36,615 bases of DNA from positions 1 through 36,615 of the forward strand of contig NZ_BAOG01000106.1 of NCBI RefSeq assembly GCF_000400365.1. Reading direction: 5' to 3'. Shown in pieces: positions 15,593 to 24,095 of the stretch; position 1 is the first letter of the stretch, and the number at the start of each line of letters is the position of its first letter. This stretch comes from Vibrio jasicida CAIM 1864 = LMG 25398. Lineage in GTDB: Bacteria; Pseudomonadota; Gammaproteobacteria; Enterobacterales; Vibrionaceae. Made by a program: the position numbers and the translations under genes. Below the pieces are notes generated by a model. It did no database searches and was not told the origin of the DNA. It saw nothing but the letters and a program-made list of their open reading frames with translations.

Positions 15593-17092
15593 ATGAGTTT
15601 TGCTCACGTTCTGGAATTGGATTCTCAAACCGAGTTATTGGATCGATTAGGATTGTTAACCAACTTTGGCTCTAATCTTATCGCGATTAATGGCCATGCG
15701 GGATATGGCAAATCTTGGTTAGCGCAACGATATCTTGAGCTTGGTGCAAGTAACAAAAATCAATGTTTGCTACTTTGTCATGCCAATCAAGATGATGTTC
15801 AACGTCGAATGCTCATCTTGAGCCAGATCGTTTCGGATGCTTTATTTAACCAACAAGATACCTTGGTTGACAGTCTTGAAAGAATCTTGGGTAACGAGGC
15901 ATGCGACATCGCTATTGTTGTCGATGATGCACATCTTCTCAGTGAAACGTTAGTTTCGGAGCTTTGGACGTTAGTACTTGCAGCGCAAGTGAATCCGAAG
16001 TGGAAAATAAACATCTTGTTATTCACTCAAGCTGGTCGATTGGAATCATTATTGTCACGTATTAGTTACGGACAAGAGCACAAACCAGTAGAGCTTGATG
16101 TAGAAATGCTCTCAGAAGTGGAAGCGCGTCGTTTCTTTGAATCCTTGGTGATTCGGTACGTTGATGATGAATCCGAAAAGCGCGTTCGAGATGCATTTAA
16201 AAAAGTCGACCCTGTACCGGGTGACATCATGGCGTTAGGAGAAATGAAAGTGGAAAAAAGGATCATTATCCGCTCAATTGTTGGCTCACCACTAAATATC
16301 GCATTGGTGGTGCTGGTTCTATTACTGTTAGCAGCGGGTGGGTACTGGTGGATGTTCAATCAACCAAGTGCTGACGATAAAGCTCAGCTGATCACTGGTA
16401 GTATTGAACAAACGGCCATTCCAACCTTAACGACTCCAGAATCAAAAGTCAGTGGTGCAGATTCTGCAACCGCGCAAAATGATACCAATGAGCAAGCGGA
16501 TTTAACTAAGGCAACGGACGATTCTGATTCACTGCCTCCAGCGGTAACGGATGAAGTGGCAAGTGTTGGCTCTGAAGATAAACAGCAACGCGTTGTGATT
16601 GAATCTGACGTCGTGGATGCGCTGTTGGAAGGAAAGCCAGAGGAAGCCAATACAGATGACATCAAACAAGTGGTTGAAGAGTCTGTTCCTCAAGCGAAAA
16701 CTAGCGCTGCTTCGTCATTGATTAATGTGGTTAAAAAAGAGCAGGTTGCATCAACAGAACTGAGCCCTTCCAGCAAGCCGATCGTAAAATTCTCTTTTGC
16801 GCGAAAAGAGCTCAAAGCGATTTCGCCAAGAGCGTATACCTTGCAGCTAGCCGCAATGACGTCAATGGAAGATGTGCAAGCTTTTTTGGATGAACACCAA
16901 CTTAGCCAACAAGTGAGAATCTACCCAACCGTGCGCAGCGGGACGGAATGGTACATTGTGACCTATAAAGATTATCCGACTATCCAACTTGCACGCGATG
17001 CGGTGGAAAGTTTGCCAGAATCACTGAAATCGTTGAGTCCTTGGGCAAAATCTTTAGGTCAGGTGCATCGTGAAATTGATCGCGTGAAATAA
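15593..17092 (+). CDS. damX: Cell-division protein DamX with AAA ATPase and SPOR domains
   Basis: A 499-residue protein. The N-terminal cytoplasmic ATPase-like domain has Walker A GHAGYGKS (34-41) and Walker B IAIVVDDAH. One membrane span follows (about 233-252, ALVVLVLLLLAAGG), then a low-complexity acidic/Ser/Thr periplasmic linker, and a C-terminal SPOR domain (about 412-490) that binds denuded glycan at the septum. DamX is known as a division-site SPOR protein. The gene sits between aroB and dam as in E. coli. Confidence 0.93.
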   Translation: MSFAHVLELDSQTELLDRLGLLTNFGSNLIAINGHAGYGKSWLAQRYLELGASNKNQCLLLCHANQDDVQRRMLILSQIVSDALFNQQDTLVDSLERILGNEACDIAIVVDDAHLLSETLVSELWTLVLAAQVNPKWKINILLFTQAGRLESLLSRISYGQEHKPVELDVEMLSEVEARRFFESLVIRYVDDESEKRVRDAFKKVDPVPGDIMALGEMKVEKRIIIRSIVGSPLNIALVVLVLLLLAAGGYWWMFNQPSADDKAQLITGSIEQTAIPTLTTPESKVSGADSATAQNDTNEQADLTKATDDSDSLPPAVTDEVASVGSEDKQQRVVIESDVVDALLEGKPEEANTDDIKQVVEESVPQAKTSAASSLINVVKKEQVASTELSPSSKPIVKFSFARKELKAISPRAYTLQLAAMTSMEDVQAFLDEHQLSQQVRIYPTVRSGTEWYIVTYKDYPTIQLARDAVESLPESLKSLSPWAKSLGQVHREIDRVK

Positions 17093-17161
17093 TCCTGAGC
17101 TTCGTTGAAAAATATGTTACATTCCGCAGCCTTAATTTTTGGTCGATAGATAGAGCAGTAG

Positions 17162-18001
17162 ATGAAAAAGCAACGAGCCTTTCTTAAGTGGGCAGGAGGA
17201 AAATACGGTCTGGTTGAAGACATCCAACGTCATTTGCCACCGGCTCGAAAGCTAGTTGAACCTTTTGTTGGTGCAGGTTCAGTATTTCTAAATACTGATT
17301 ATGACCAATATCTATTGGCCGACATCAACCCTGATCTGATCAATCTCTACAACTTACTGAAAGAGCATCCTGAAGAGTACATCTCAGAAGCGAAACGCTG
17401 GTTTGTTGCTGAGAACAATCGTAAAGAAGCGTATTTAAGTATTCGTGCTGAGTTCAACAACACAGACGATGTGATGTATCGATCACTGGCCTTCTTATAC
17501 ATGAACCGTTTTGGTTTTAATGGCCTTTGTCGCTATAACAAAAAAGGTGGCTTCAACGTGCCTTTTGGCTCATACAAGAAGCCGTACTTTCCAGAAGCTG
17601 AAATGGAATTCTTTGCTGAAAAAGCGAAGAAAGCCACTTTCGTTTGTGAAGGCTATCCTGAGACATTCAGTCGAGCACGTAAGGGCAGTGTGGTTTACTG
17701 CGATCCACCTTATGCTCCACTATCGAACACGGCAAACTTCACCTCTTACGCTGGAAATGGCTTTACGCTTGATGACCAAGCCGCATTGGCGGACATCGCA
17801 GAGAGGGCAGCGACTGAACGCGGCATTCCTGTTTTGATTTCTAACCACGATACGACACTCACGCGCCGCTTGTATCATGGTGCTGCTCTGAGCGTTGTTA
17901 AAGTTAAGCGTACTATTAGCCGTAATGGCAGCGGCCGAAACAAAGTCGATGAGTTACTGGCTCTTTTTAATGCGCCGAACTCGGATACTTCTGCCTCATA
18001 A
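17162..18001 (+). CDS. dam: DNA adenine methylase (GATC)
   Basis: 279 residues, as for E. coli Dam. N6-adenine methyltransferase of the D12 class acting in mismatch-repair strand choice and replication timing. The AdoMet motif EPFVGAGSVF (33-42) and catalytic DPPY (181-184) are intact; the N-terminus KKQRAFLKWAGGK is typical. Dam is essential in V. cholerae because it licenses chromosome II replication; that would apply here if this is a Vibrio. The gap from damX is 69 bases. Confidence 0.97.
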   Translation: MKKQRAFLKWAGGKYGLVEDIQRHLPPARKLVEPFVGAGSVFLNTDYDQYLLADINPDLINLYNLLKEHPEEYISEAKRWFVAENNRKEAYLSIRAEFNNTDDVMYRSLAFLYMNRFGFNGLCRYNKKGGFNVPFGSYKKPYFPEAEMEFFAEKAKKATFVCEGYPETFSRARKGSVVYCDPPYAPLSNTANFTSYAGNGFTLDDQAALADIAERAATERGIPVLISNHDTTLTRRLYHGAALSVVKVKRTISRNGSGRNKVDELLALFNAPNSDTSAS

Positions 18002-18101
18002 TTCTCACACTATTACGTCTAAGTAGTGGATCTCCCCACTGGCTTCGGTAGAATTGCGCGCAACATTATTTGTTGTTTGTTCGCCACTACTGAGGTCAGG
18101 T

Positions 18102-18773
18102 ATGAAAGATTTTCTTATTGCTCCATCCATTTTATCGGCTGATTTTGCTCGTCTCGGTGAAGACGTGGAAAAAGTACTCGCAGCGGGTGCGGATGTGGTG
18201 CATTTCGATGTAATGGATAACCACTACGTACCAAACCTGACTTTTGGTGCGCCAATCTGTAAAGCACTTCGTGACTATGGCATCACGGCTCCAATCGATG
18301 TTCACCTAATGGTGAAACCCGTAGACCGCATCATTCCAGACTTCGCGAAGGCGGGTGCATCGATGATTACCTTCCACGTTGAAGCATCAGAGCACGTTGA
18401 TCGTACATTGCAGTTGATCAAAGAACATGGCTGTCAAGCTGGTGTAGTACTTAACCCAGCTACACCGCTGTCACACCTTGAATTCATCATGGATAAAGTT
18501 GACCTAATTCTTCTAATGTCAGTAAACCCTGGCTTTGGTGGCCAATCATTCATCCCTCATACGCTGGATAAATTGCGCGCTGTACGTAAGATGATTGATG
18601 AGTCTGGCCGTGATATTCGCCTTGAAATTGATGGTGGTGTGAAAGTCGATAATATTCGTGAAATTGCGGAGGCTGGTGCGGACATGTTTGTCGCAGGTTC
18701 TGCAATTTTCGGTCAGCCAGACTACAAGCAAGTGATCGACCAAATGCGTGAAGAGCTAGCAAAAGCAAAATAA
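18102..18773 (+). CDS. rpe: Ribulose-phosphate 3-epimerase
   Basis: A 223-residue TIM-barrel enzyme interconverting ribulose-5-phosphate and xylulose-5-phosphate. Motifs LIAPSILSADFARLG, VVHFDVMDNHYVPN, HLMV, MSVNPGFGGQ and EIDGGV carry the metal ligands and phosphate site. The start at 18102 matches E. coli Rpe (MKxxLIAPSIL), preceded by GAGG at 18092-18095. An 8-bp inverted repeat AGTAGTGG (18022-18029)/CCACTACT (18084-18091) ends at this ribosome binding site and could modulate access. The usual downstream gph and trpS are absent. Confidence 0.97.
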   Translation: MKDFLIAPSILSADFARLGEDVEKVLAAGADVVHFDVMDNHYVPNLTFGAPICKALRDYGITAPIDVHLMVKPVDRIIPDFAKAGASMITFHVEASEHVDRTLQLIKEHGCQAGVVLNPATPLSHLEFIMDKVDLILLMSVNPGFGGQSFIPHTLDKLRAVRKMIDESGRDIRLEIDGGVKVDNIREIAEAGADMFVAGSAIFGQPDYKQVIDQMREELAKAK

Positions 18774-18794
18774 GCATTGAAGTCTTAAGCTTCC

Positions 18795-18823
18795 AAGGCT
18801 GTCACTTTGCTGGCAGCCTTTGT
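18795..18823 (+). terminator. Terminator after rpe
   Basis: AAGGCTGTCA (18795-18804), loop CTTTGC, TGGCAGCCTT (18811-18820), with one G-U pair and a short TTTGTC tail. A modest terminator for the dam-rpe unit. Confidence 0.65.
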
Positions 18824-18876
18824 CATATCTAGGGCTAGAGCGAGGAAGATATCGTATGAGTGACGCAAATAATCAC

Positions 18877-18905
18877 TTGCCTATTTTGCTTCCTTTCTGT
18901 ACTAT
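18877..18905 (+). promoter_or_regulatory. rpsF operon promoter
   Basis: TTGCCT (18877-18882), 17 bases, TACTAT (18900-18905) is a good sigma-70 promoter about 100 bases upstream of rpsF. The expected start is near 18912. Confidence 0.7.
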
Positions 18906-18911
18906 CCGTCT

Positions 18912-19002
18912 TCCTTAATTCTCGGTCAATTTTCTTTAGTTCCTTGCTTCCTCTGGACGACCGAGCCAATCGTGGAAGCTAATAATCCGTAAGGAGCAAC
19001 CA
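18912..19002 (+). promoter_or_regulatory. rpsF leader, candidate S6:S18 autoregulatory site
   Basis: The leader forms CTCGGTC (18921-18927)/GACCGAG (18959-18965) and ends AATAATCCGTAAGGAGC before the ATG. A leader element bound by the S6:S18 complex, with a conserved unpaired CCG, is known for rpsF operons. Here CCG occurs both at the stem and next to the AAGGAG site. The exact fold is not established from reading alone. Confidence 0.4.
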
Positions 19003-19392
19003 ATGCGTCATTACGAAATCGTATTCATGGTGCACCCTGATCAAAGCGAGCAAGTTGCTGGCATGATCGAGCGTTACACTGGTTCAATCACTGAAGCTGG
19101 CGGTAAAATCCACCGTCTAGAAGACTGGGGCCGTCGTCAACTGGCTTACCCAATCAACAAGCTTCACAAAGCTCACTACGTTCTAATGAACGTTGAAGCT
19201 GACCAAGCTGTAATCGATGAGCTAGAAACTGCTTTCCGTTTCAACGATGCAGTTCTACGTAACATGATCATGCGTACTAAAGCGGCTATCACTGAGCAAT
19301 CTATCATGCTTAAGCAGAAAGAAGAGCGTGCAGAGCGTGCTCCTCGTCGCGAAGAGCGTGCTGAAGCTAAGCCAGAAGCAGCTGCTGAGTAA
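19003..19392 (+). CDS. rpsF: 30S ribosomal protein S6
   Basis: 129 residues starting MRHYEIVFMVHPDQSEQV, near-identical in style to E. coli S6. The ferredoxin-like body is followed by a charged Arg/Glu/Ala tail (from about 105), the region modified by RimK with glutamates in E. coli. TAAGGAGC gives a strong ribosome binding site. First gene of rpsF-priB-rpsR-rplI. Confidence 0.98.
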   Translation: MRHYEIVFMVHPDQSEQVAGMIERYTGSITEAGGKIHRLEDWGRRQLAYPINKLHKAHYVLMNVEADQAVIDELETAFRFNDAVLRNMIMRTKAAITEQSIMLKQKEERAERAPRREERAEAKPEAAAE

Positions 19393-19400
19393 TATTTCTT

Positions 19401-19703
19401 ATGACCAATCGAATGGAGCTGAGTGGCACCATTGCCAAGCCGCCCATTCGTAGTAAAAGCCCTGGTGGCATTGAACACTGTCGATTTTGGTTAGAGCATC
19501 GCTCTACCGTTATCGAAGCTAATCTACCTCGACAAGTATATTGTCGAATGCCGGTAGTGGTTAGTGGGCTTGGGTCACAAGCATTAACTCAGAATTTAGT
19601 ACAAGGCAGTAACATTAAGGTAGGCGGTTTTGTCGCTTATCAGACCGGCCGAAATGGCGTTGGGAAATTAGTGTTACACGCCGACAACATTACTCAAATT
19701 TAA
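19401..19703 (+). CDS. priB: Primosomal replication protein N (PriB)
   Basis: A 100-residue single-OB-fold ssDNA-binding protein used in replication restart with PriA and DnaT. The start MTNRMELSGTIAKPP aligns with E. coli MTNRLVLSGT. It begins 8 bases after rpsF and has only a weak site of its own, so coupling to rpsF is likely. Its place between two ribosomal genes is the normal one. Confidence 0.95.
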   Translation: MTNRMELSGTIAKPPIRSKSPGGIEHCRFWLEHRSTVIEANLPRQVYCRMPVVVSGLGSQALTQNLVQGSNIKVGGFVAYQTGRNGVGKLVLHADNITQI

Positions 19704-19719
19704 GATCAGGAGATAGCCC

Positions 19720-19947
19720 ATGGCTCGTTTCTTCCGTCGTCGTAAATTCTGCCGTTTCACTGCAGAAGGCGTACAAGAGATTGATTACAAAGACGTAGCA
19801 ACTCTTAAAAACTACATCACTGAAGCTGGTAAAATCGTACCTAGCCGTATCACTGGTACAAGCGCTAAGTACCAGCGTCAACTAGCTCGCGCTATCAAGC
19901 GTTCTCGCTACCTAGCTCTACTACCGTACACTGACAAGCATCAGTAA
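19720..19947 (+). CDS. rpsR: 30S ribosomal protein S18
   Basis: A 75-residue basic protein starting MARFFRRRKFCRFTAEG, the classical S18 N-terminus, with the conserved core AKYQRQLARAIKRSRYLALLPY. It binds S6 and 16S rRNA on the platform. AGGAG lies just upstream of the ATG. Confidence 0.98.
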   Translation: MARFFRRRKFCRFTAEGVQEIDYKDVATLKNYITEAGKIVPSRITGTSAKYQRQLARAIKRSRYLALLPYTDKHQ

Positions 19948-19980
19948 TCGGTTCGTTTTATTAAGAAAGAGGATTAAACA

Positions 19981-20433
19981 ATGCAAGTTATTCTACTTGA
20001 TAAAATCGGTAACCTAGGTGGTCTTGGCGATACAGTAAACGTTAAGTCTGGCTACGCTCGTAACTTCCTTATCCCTCAAGGTAAAGCAGTTATGGCAACT
20101 AAAGGCAACGTTGAAATGTTCGAAGCTCGTCGCGCTGAACTAGAAGCTAAAGTTGCTGAGCAACTAACTGCTGCTGAAGCACGTGCTGAGAAAGTTAACG
20201 CTCTAGAAGCAGTTGTTATCGCTTCTAAAGCTGGTGACGAAGGTAAACTGTTCGGTTCTATCGGTACTCGTGACATCGCTGACGCTATCACAGCTGCAGG
20301 CGTTGAAGTTGCTAAGAGCGAAGTTCGCCTTCCTGAAGGTGCTCTACGTAACACTGGTGAGTTCGAGATCAGCGTTCAACTTCACTCTGAAGTTTTCGCT
20401 ACTGCGAACGTACAAGTTGTTGCTGCTGAGTAA
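19981..20433 (+). CDS. rplI: 50S ribosomal protein L9
   Basis: 150 residues. The N-terminal 23S-binding domain (MQVILLDKIGNLGGLGDTVNVKSGYARNFL) is joined by a long central helix to the C-terminal domain (GKLFGSIGTRDI). AAAGAGG precedes the ATG. Last gene of the operon, followed by a strong terminator. Confidence 0.98.
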   Translation: MQVILLDKIGNLGGLGDTVNVKSGYARNFLIPQGKAVMATKGNVEMFEARRAELEAKVAEQLTAAEARAEKVNALEAVVIASKAGDEGKLFGSIGTRDIADAITAAGVEVAKSEVRLPEGALRNTGEFEISVQLHSEVFATANVQVVAAE

Positions 20434-20455
20434 TTCAGTACCAAGACGAAATATT

Positions 20456-20485
20456 AAAAAGCACCTCTTTTGAGGTGCTTTTTTT
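20456..20485. terminator. Bidirectional terminator after rplI
   Basis: AAAAAGCACCTC (20456-20467), loop TTTT, GAGGTGC (20472-20478) then seven T residues. The A-run upstream lets it serve the minus-strand DUF481 gene too. Confidence 0.92.
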
Positions 20486-20514
20486 ATGTCTGATTTTCAG
20501 AGAAAAAGTGAGAA

Positions 20515-21279
20515 TTAGAAGGCGAACAGTAAGTTTACAGAGAATACACTGTCTGCTTTACTGAGCCCCTCTGGCACTTTATCGTGGTATTGACGCGAGT
20601 GTGCCAACTTTAAGGCGATATCTTCAGTGATGTCGTTAGTCACGCTGAGATCACTATCGACACGCGTGTTGCTTTTACCACTTACTAAGGTAATGTCGGC
20701 AGAAAAACTTAAGTTATCCAAAGCATGCCACGTGGTATTGATATTCCCACGGAAAATGCCTTCTCGAACGATATTAGGAAAGACGATATCGTCATCGTCT
20801 ATCTCATCAAGGTTTGGTTCTTGATAACGAAAGCCAGGACCGATCTCCGCCTCTAGCGTGAAATTCTCTGTATAGGCGAACTGGTAACCCAGACCGCCAG
20901 AAAGTGTGTAGTCTTTAAAGTAAGCACTGTAGCGCGAATCAACCCCTTTAAAACTGCCGTACAAATAAGTCTTTGAGCCTAACTTGTAGTCACTTTGCGC
21001 GGTGTAGGTCGAAGAACGCTTGTCTTCTTCACCATCTTTATAAAGGTTGTAATACTTCCATTCACCGTTTGAACGGTGTCGGCCAGAAGTATATTCAGCA
21101 CTCAGACGAGCATTCAGGGAACGAGAGTCCGTGTTACCTGTGTGAGCTTGATAGCCGAACTCGACCTCAGTAAGTAGAGGATCGGGCACTTCAATTTCTT
21201 GCTCTGGCTGTACTGATTCTTCAGCGAACGATGCTCCCGTGCAAAGTAAGCTAAAGCCAAGTAACCAGTATCGGGACAC
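20515..21279 (-). CDS. DUF481 (YdiY-type) outer-membrane beta-barrel protein
   Basis: A 254-residue protein with a signal peptide (cleavage near 19, ASFA|EES), alternating amphipathic strands typical of an outer-membrane barrel, and the terminal signature LLFAF. The pattern FGYQAHTGNTDSRSLNARL is typical of DUF481, whose function is not known (E. coli YdiY is acid-inducible). The start is GTG at 21279 with GAGGT 5 bases before; no nearer ATG fits the signal peptide. It lies alone between the rplI terminator and the dnaB promoter region. Confidence 0.85.
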   Translation of the reverse strand: MSRYWLLGFSLLCTGASFAEESVQPEQEIEVPDPLLTEVEFGYQAHTGNTDSRSLNARLSAEYTSGRHRSNGEWKYYNLYKDGEEDKRSSTYTAQSDYKLGSKTYLYGSFKGVDSRYSAYFKDYTLSGGLGYQFAYTENFTLEAEIGPGFRYQEPNLDEIDDDDIVFPNIVREGIFRGNINTTWHALDNLSFSADITLVSGKSNTRVDSDLSVTNDITEDIALKLAHSRQYHDKVPEGLSKADSVFSVNLLFAF

Positions 21280-21601
21280 AAATACCTCGAACGTAATTAA
21301 AAAAGGAGGGGCATGATACTGATACAGATATTTTATTGGGTCAATGGTAGGTTAAATTTTATTAGACCTAAACGTAAGAACCAAGGTGTAGGCTCCCTCT
21401 CGAACGACTAAACTTAGTGAACTATCTGTTTCACTACGGATAAATCGATTCTAACTAAATCACAAAAGTTAACTGCGATGAAAAGCAGATTGTTAGTCAT
21501 TCACTTGTTGAATTCTTAACAAGTAATTGTCGCATCGGGGAAGCATCTTGGTTGGGTTTAAGGTTATAATCTTGGGTCATTAGTAGTTATCGAGCAAAGT
21601 C
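21280..21601. promoter_or_regulatory. Divergent DUF481/dnaB promoter region
   Basis: A 322-base gap. On the minus strand TTGACC (complement of 21339-21344), 17 bases, CAGTAT (complement of 21316-21321) is a likely promoter for the DUF481 gene. On the plus strand a perfect TATAAT lies at 21565-21570, about 30 bases before dnaB, with no good -35. I saw no gene, repeat or terminator in the remaining A+T-rich sequence. Confidence 0.5.
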
Positions 21602-23002
21602 ATGGCGGAAAACAGAAATCGCAAACCTTCAGACAGTCAGGTAGACGCAATCAAAGTGCCACCTCACTCACTGGAAGCCGAGCAATCAGTGATTGGTGGT
21701 CTCTTACTGGACAATGAACGTTGGGACACCGTTGCAGAGCGTGTTGTCAGCAGTGATTTCTATAGCCGTCCACACCGTCTTATTTTCGAAGGCGTGAAAA
21801 CCACACTAGAAGCGGGTAAGCCTCTCGACTTAATCACACTTTCTGAACATCTTGAGCGTCATGAACAGCTTGAAGATGTGGGTGGCTTTGCTTACCTTGC
21901 CGATCTGGCCAAAAACACACCAAGTGCTGCGAATATTAATGCTTATGCCGATATCGTTGCTGAACGCGCGATTGTGCGCGGTTTAATTGGTGTAGCCAAT
22001 GAGATTGCGGATGCAGGTTACGATCCTCAAGGTCGTAGCTCTGAAGACTTAATTGACCTAGCCGAGAGTAAAGTTTTTGCAATTGCAGAGGCTCGTACCA
22101 GTGAGAATGAAGGCCCACAAAACGTGGATAACATTCTTGAAAAAACACTTGAACGTATCGAGATTCTGTACAAAACACCACAAGATGGTGTGACAGGTGT
22201 CGATACTGGTTTTACTGACCTCAACAAGAAAACGGCTGGCCTACAAGGCTCTGACTTGGTGATTGTTGCTGCGCGTCCATCGATGGGTAAAACGACCTTT
22301 GCGATGAACTTGTGTGAAAATGCCGCGATGCAGCAAGAAAAGCCGGTGCTTATTTTCTCGCTAGAGATGCCAGCAGAACAGTTGATGATGCGTATGCTTG
22401 CGTCTCTTTCTCGTGTTGACCAAACCAAGATCCGTACTGGTCAGCTAGACGATGAAGATTGGGCGCGTATTTCTTCTACCATGGGTATCCTGATGCAGAA
22501 GAAGAACATGTACATTGATGACAGCTCAGGTCTAACTCCAACAGAAGTTCGCTCGCGAGCACGTCGTATCGCTCGTGAACATGGTGGTCTATCAATGATC
22601 ATGGTCGACTACCTTCAGTTGATGCGTGTCCCTGCAATGTCGGATAACCGTACTCTTGAGATTGCAGAGATCTCACGTTCACTTAAAGCATTAGCAAAAG
22701 AGCTGAACGTGCCAGTTGTCGCACTATCGCAGCTTAACCGTTCTCTAGAGCAACGTTCTGATAAACGCCCAGTTAACTCGGACTTGCGTGAATCAGGCTC
22801 TATCGAGCAGGATGCAGACTTGATCATGTTTATCTACCGTGATGAGGTTTATCACCCAGATAGCCCATACAAAGGCACCGCAGAAATTATCTTGGGTAAA
22901 CAACGTAATGGTCCTATCGGTTCAGTACGCTTGACCTTCCAAGGACAACACTCGCGCTTTGATAATTACGCGGGTCCAGCATTTGATATTGATGATGAGT
23001 AA
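21602..23002 (+). CDS. dnaB: Replicative DNA helicase DnaB
   Basis: A 466-residue hexameric 5'-3' helicase of the replisome. An N-terminal domain (about 20-125, LEAEQSVIGGLLLDN) binds primase; the RecA-like core carries Walker A ARPSMGKTT with K230, Walker B MIMVDYLQLM, and the arginine-finger/H4 region LRESGSIEQDAD and LGKQRNGPIG. No intein or insertion is present. The dnaB-alr order is the usual one; alr begins 4 bases after the stop. Confidence 0.98.
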   Translation: MAENRNRKPSDSQVDAIKVPPHSLEAEQSVIGGLLLDNERWDTVAERVVSSDFYSRPHRLIFEGVKTTLEAGKPLDLITLSEHLERHEQLEDVGGFAYLADLAKNTPSAANINAYADIVAERAIVRGLIGVANEIADAGYDPQGRSSEDLIDLAESKVFAIAEARTSENEGPQNVDNILEKTLERIEILYKTPQDGVTGVDTGFTDLNKKTAGLQGSDLVIVAARPSMGKTTFAMNLCENAAMQQEKPVLIFSLEMPAEQLMMRMLASLSRVDQTKIRTGQLDDEDWARISSTMGILMQKKNMYIDDSSGLTPTEVRSRARRIAREHGGLSMIMVDYLQLMRVPAMSDNRTLEIAEISRSLKALAKELNVPVVALSQLNRSLEQRSDKRPVNSDLRESGSIEQDADLIMFIYRDEVYHPDSPYKGTAEIILGKQRNGPIGSVRLTFQGQHSRFDNYAGPAFDIDDE

Positions 23003-23006
23003 TGCA

Positions 23007-24092
23007 ATGAGTTACAAGAAAGCCGCGATGGCATGCATTGACTTGTCTGCGTTGCAATACAACCTGCAACGTGTAAAAGAGCAAGCACCAGACAGCAAAG
23101 TGATGGCGGTGGTCAAAGCCAATGGTTACGGCCATGGCCTACGTCATGTCGCGAAGCATGCGACACACGCCGATGCCTTTGGTGTTGCACGGATTGAAGA
23201 AGCGCTGCAATTACGCGCTTGTGGTGTGGTAAAACCCATTCTGCTGCTAGAAGGTTTTTACTCACCAGGTGACTTACCTATTTTAGTGACCAACAACATT
23301 CAAACGGTCGTGCACTGTGAAGAACAGCTTGTTGCTCTGGAGCAAGCAGAGCTGGAAACCCCTGTGGTCGTTTGGCTTAAAATCGACAGCGGTATGCATC
23401 GCTTGGGGGTTCGTCCAGAGCAATACGACGAATTCGTTTCACGCTTAAAAGAGTGTTCAAACGTAGCGAAACCACTTCGTTACATGAGTCACTTCGGTTG
23501 TGCAGATGAGCTAGACAGCAACATCACTCCTGAACAGATTGAACGTTTTATGTCTTTGACTGCTGGTTGTCAGGGAGAGCGTTCTCTTGCAGCTTCAGCT
23601 GGTTTACTTGCTTGGCCACAAAGTCAATTGGATTGGGTTCGTCCGGGGATCATCATGTACGGTGTTTCACCATTCAATGATAAAACGGCGCAAGAACTTG
23701 GCTATCAACCGGTCATGACACTAAAATCGCACTTGATCGCAGTTCGTGAGGTGAAGAAAGGCGAAAGTGTTGGCTATGGTGGTATGTGGACCAGCAAGCG
23801 TGATACCAAAGTAGGGGTCATTGCGGTTGGCTATGGCGATGGTTACCCGCGAACTGCCCCGAATGGCACTCCCGTTTTGGTCAATGGTCGCAAAGTGCCT
23901 ATTGCTGGTCGAGTCTCAATGGACATGTTGACTGTTGATCTCGGCCCTGATGCGACAGATAAGGTCAGTGATGAAGCAATACTATGGGGGAAAGAACTCC
24001 CTGTAGAAGAGGTGGCAAGCCACATTGGCACCATTGCTTATGAGTTAGTGACTAAACTGACTTCTCGTGTCGAAATGGAATATTCGAAGTAA
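23007..24092 (+). CDS. alr: Alanine racemase (PLP-dependent)
   Basis: A 361-residue enzyme converting L- to D-alanine for peptidoglycan. The PLP lysine is K37 in VVKANGYGHG, the second catalytic base Y257 in GYGGMW, and RVSMDMLTVDL is conserved. The start at 23007 (MSYKKAAMACIDL) fits the family best. Upstream ATGs at 22992/22995 overlap dnaB and are less likely. It is followed after 3 bases by the barrel protein gene, so that gene is co-transcribed. Confidence 0.96.
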   Translation: MSYKKAAMACIDLSALQYNLQRVKEQAPDSKVMAVVKANGYGHGLRHVAKHATHADAFGVARIEEALQLRACGVVKPILLLEGFYSPGDLPILVTNNIQTVVHCEEQLVALEQAELETPVVVWLKIDSGMHRLGVRPEQYDEFVSRLKECSNVAKPLRYMSHFGCADELDSNITPEQIERFMSLTAGCQGERSLAASAGLLAWPQSQLDWVRPGIIMYGVSPFNDKTAQELGYQPVMTLKSHLIAVREVKKGESVGYGGMWTSKRDTKVGVIAVGYGDGYPRTAPNGTPVLVNGRKVPIAGRVSMDMLTVDLGPDATDKVSDEAILWGKELPVEEVASHIGTIAYELVTKLTSRVEMEYSK

Positions 24093-24095
24093 CCC

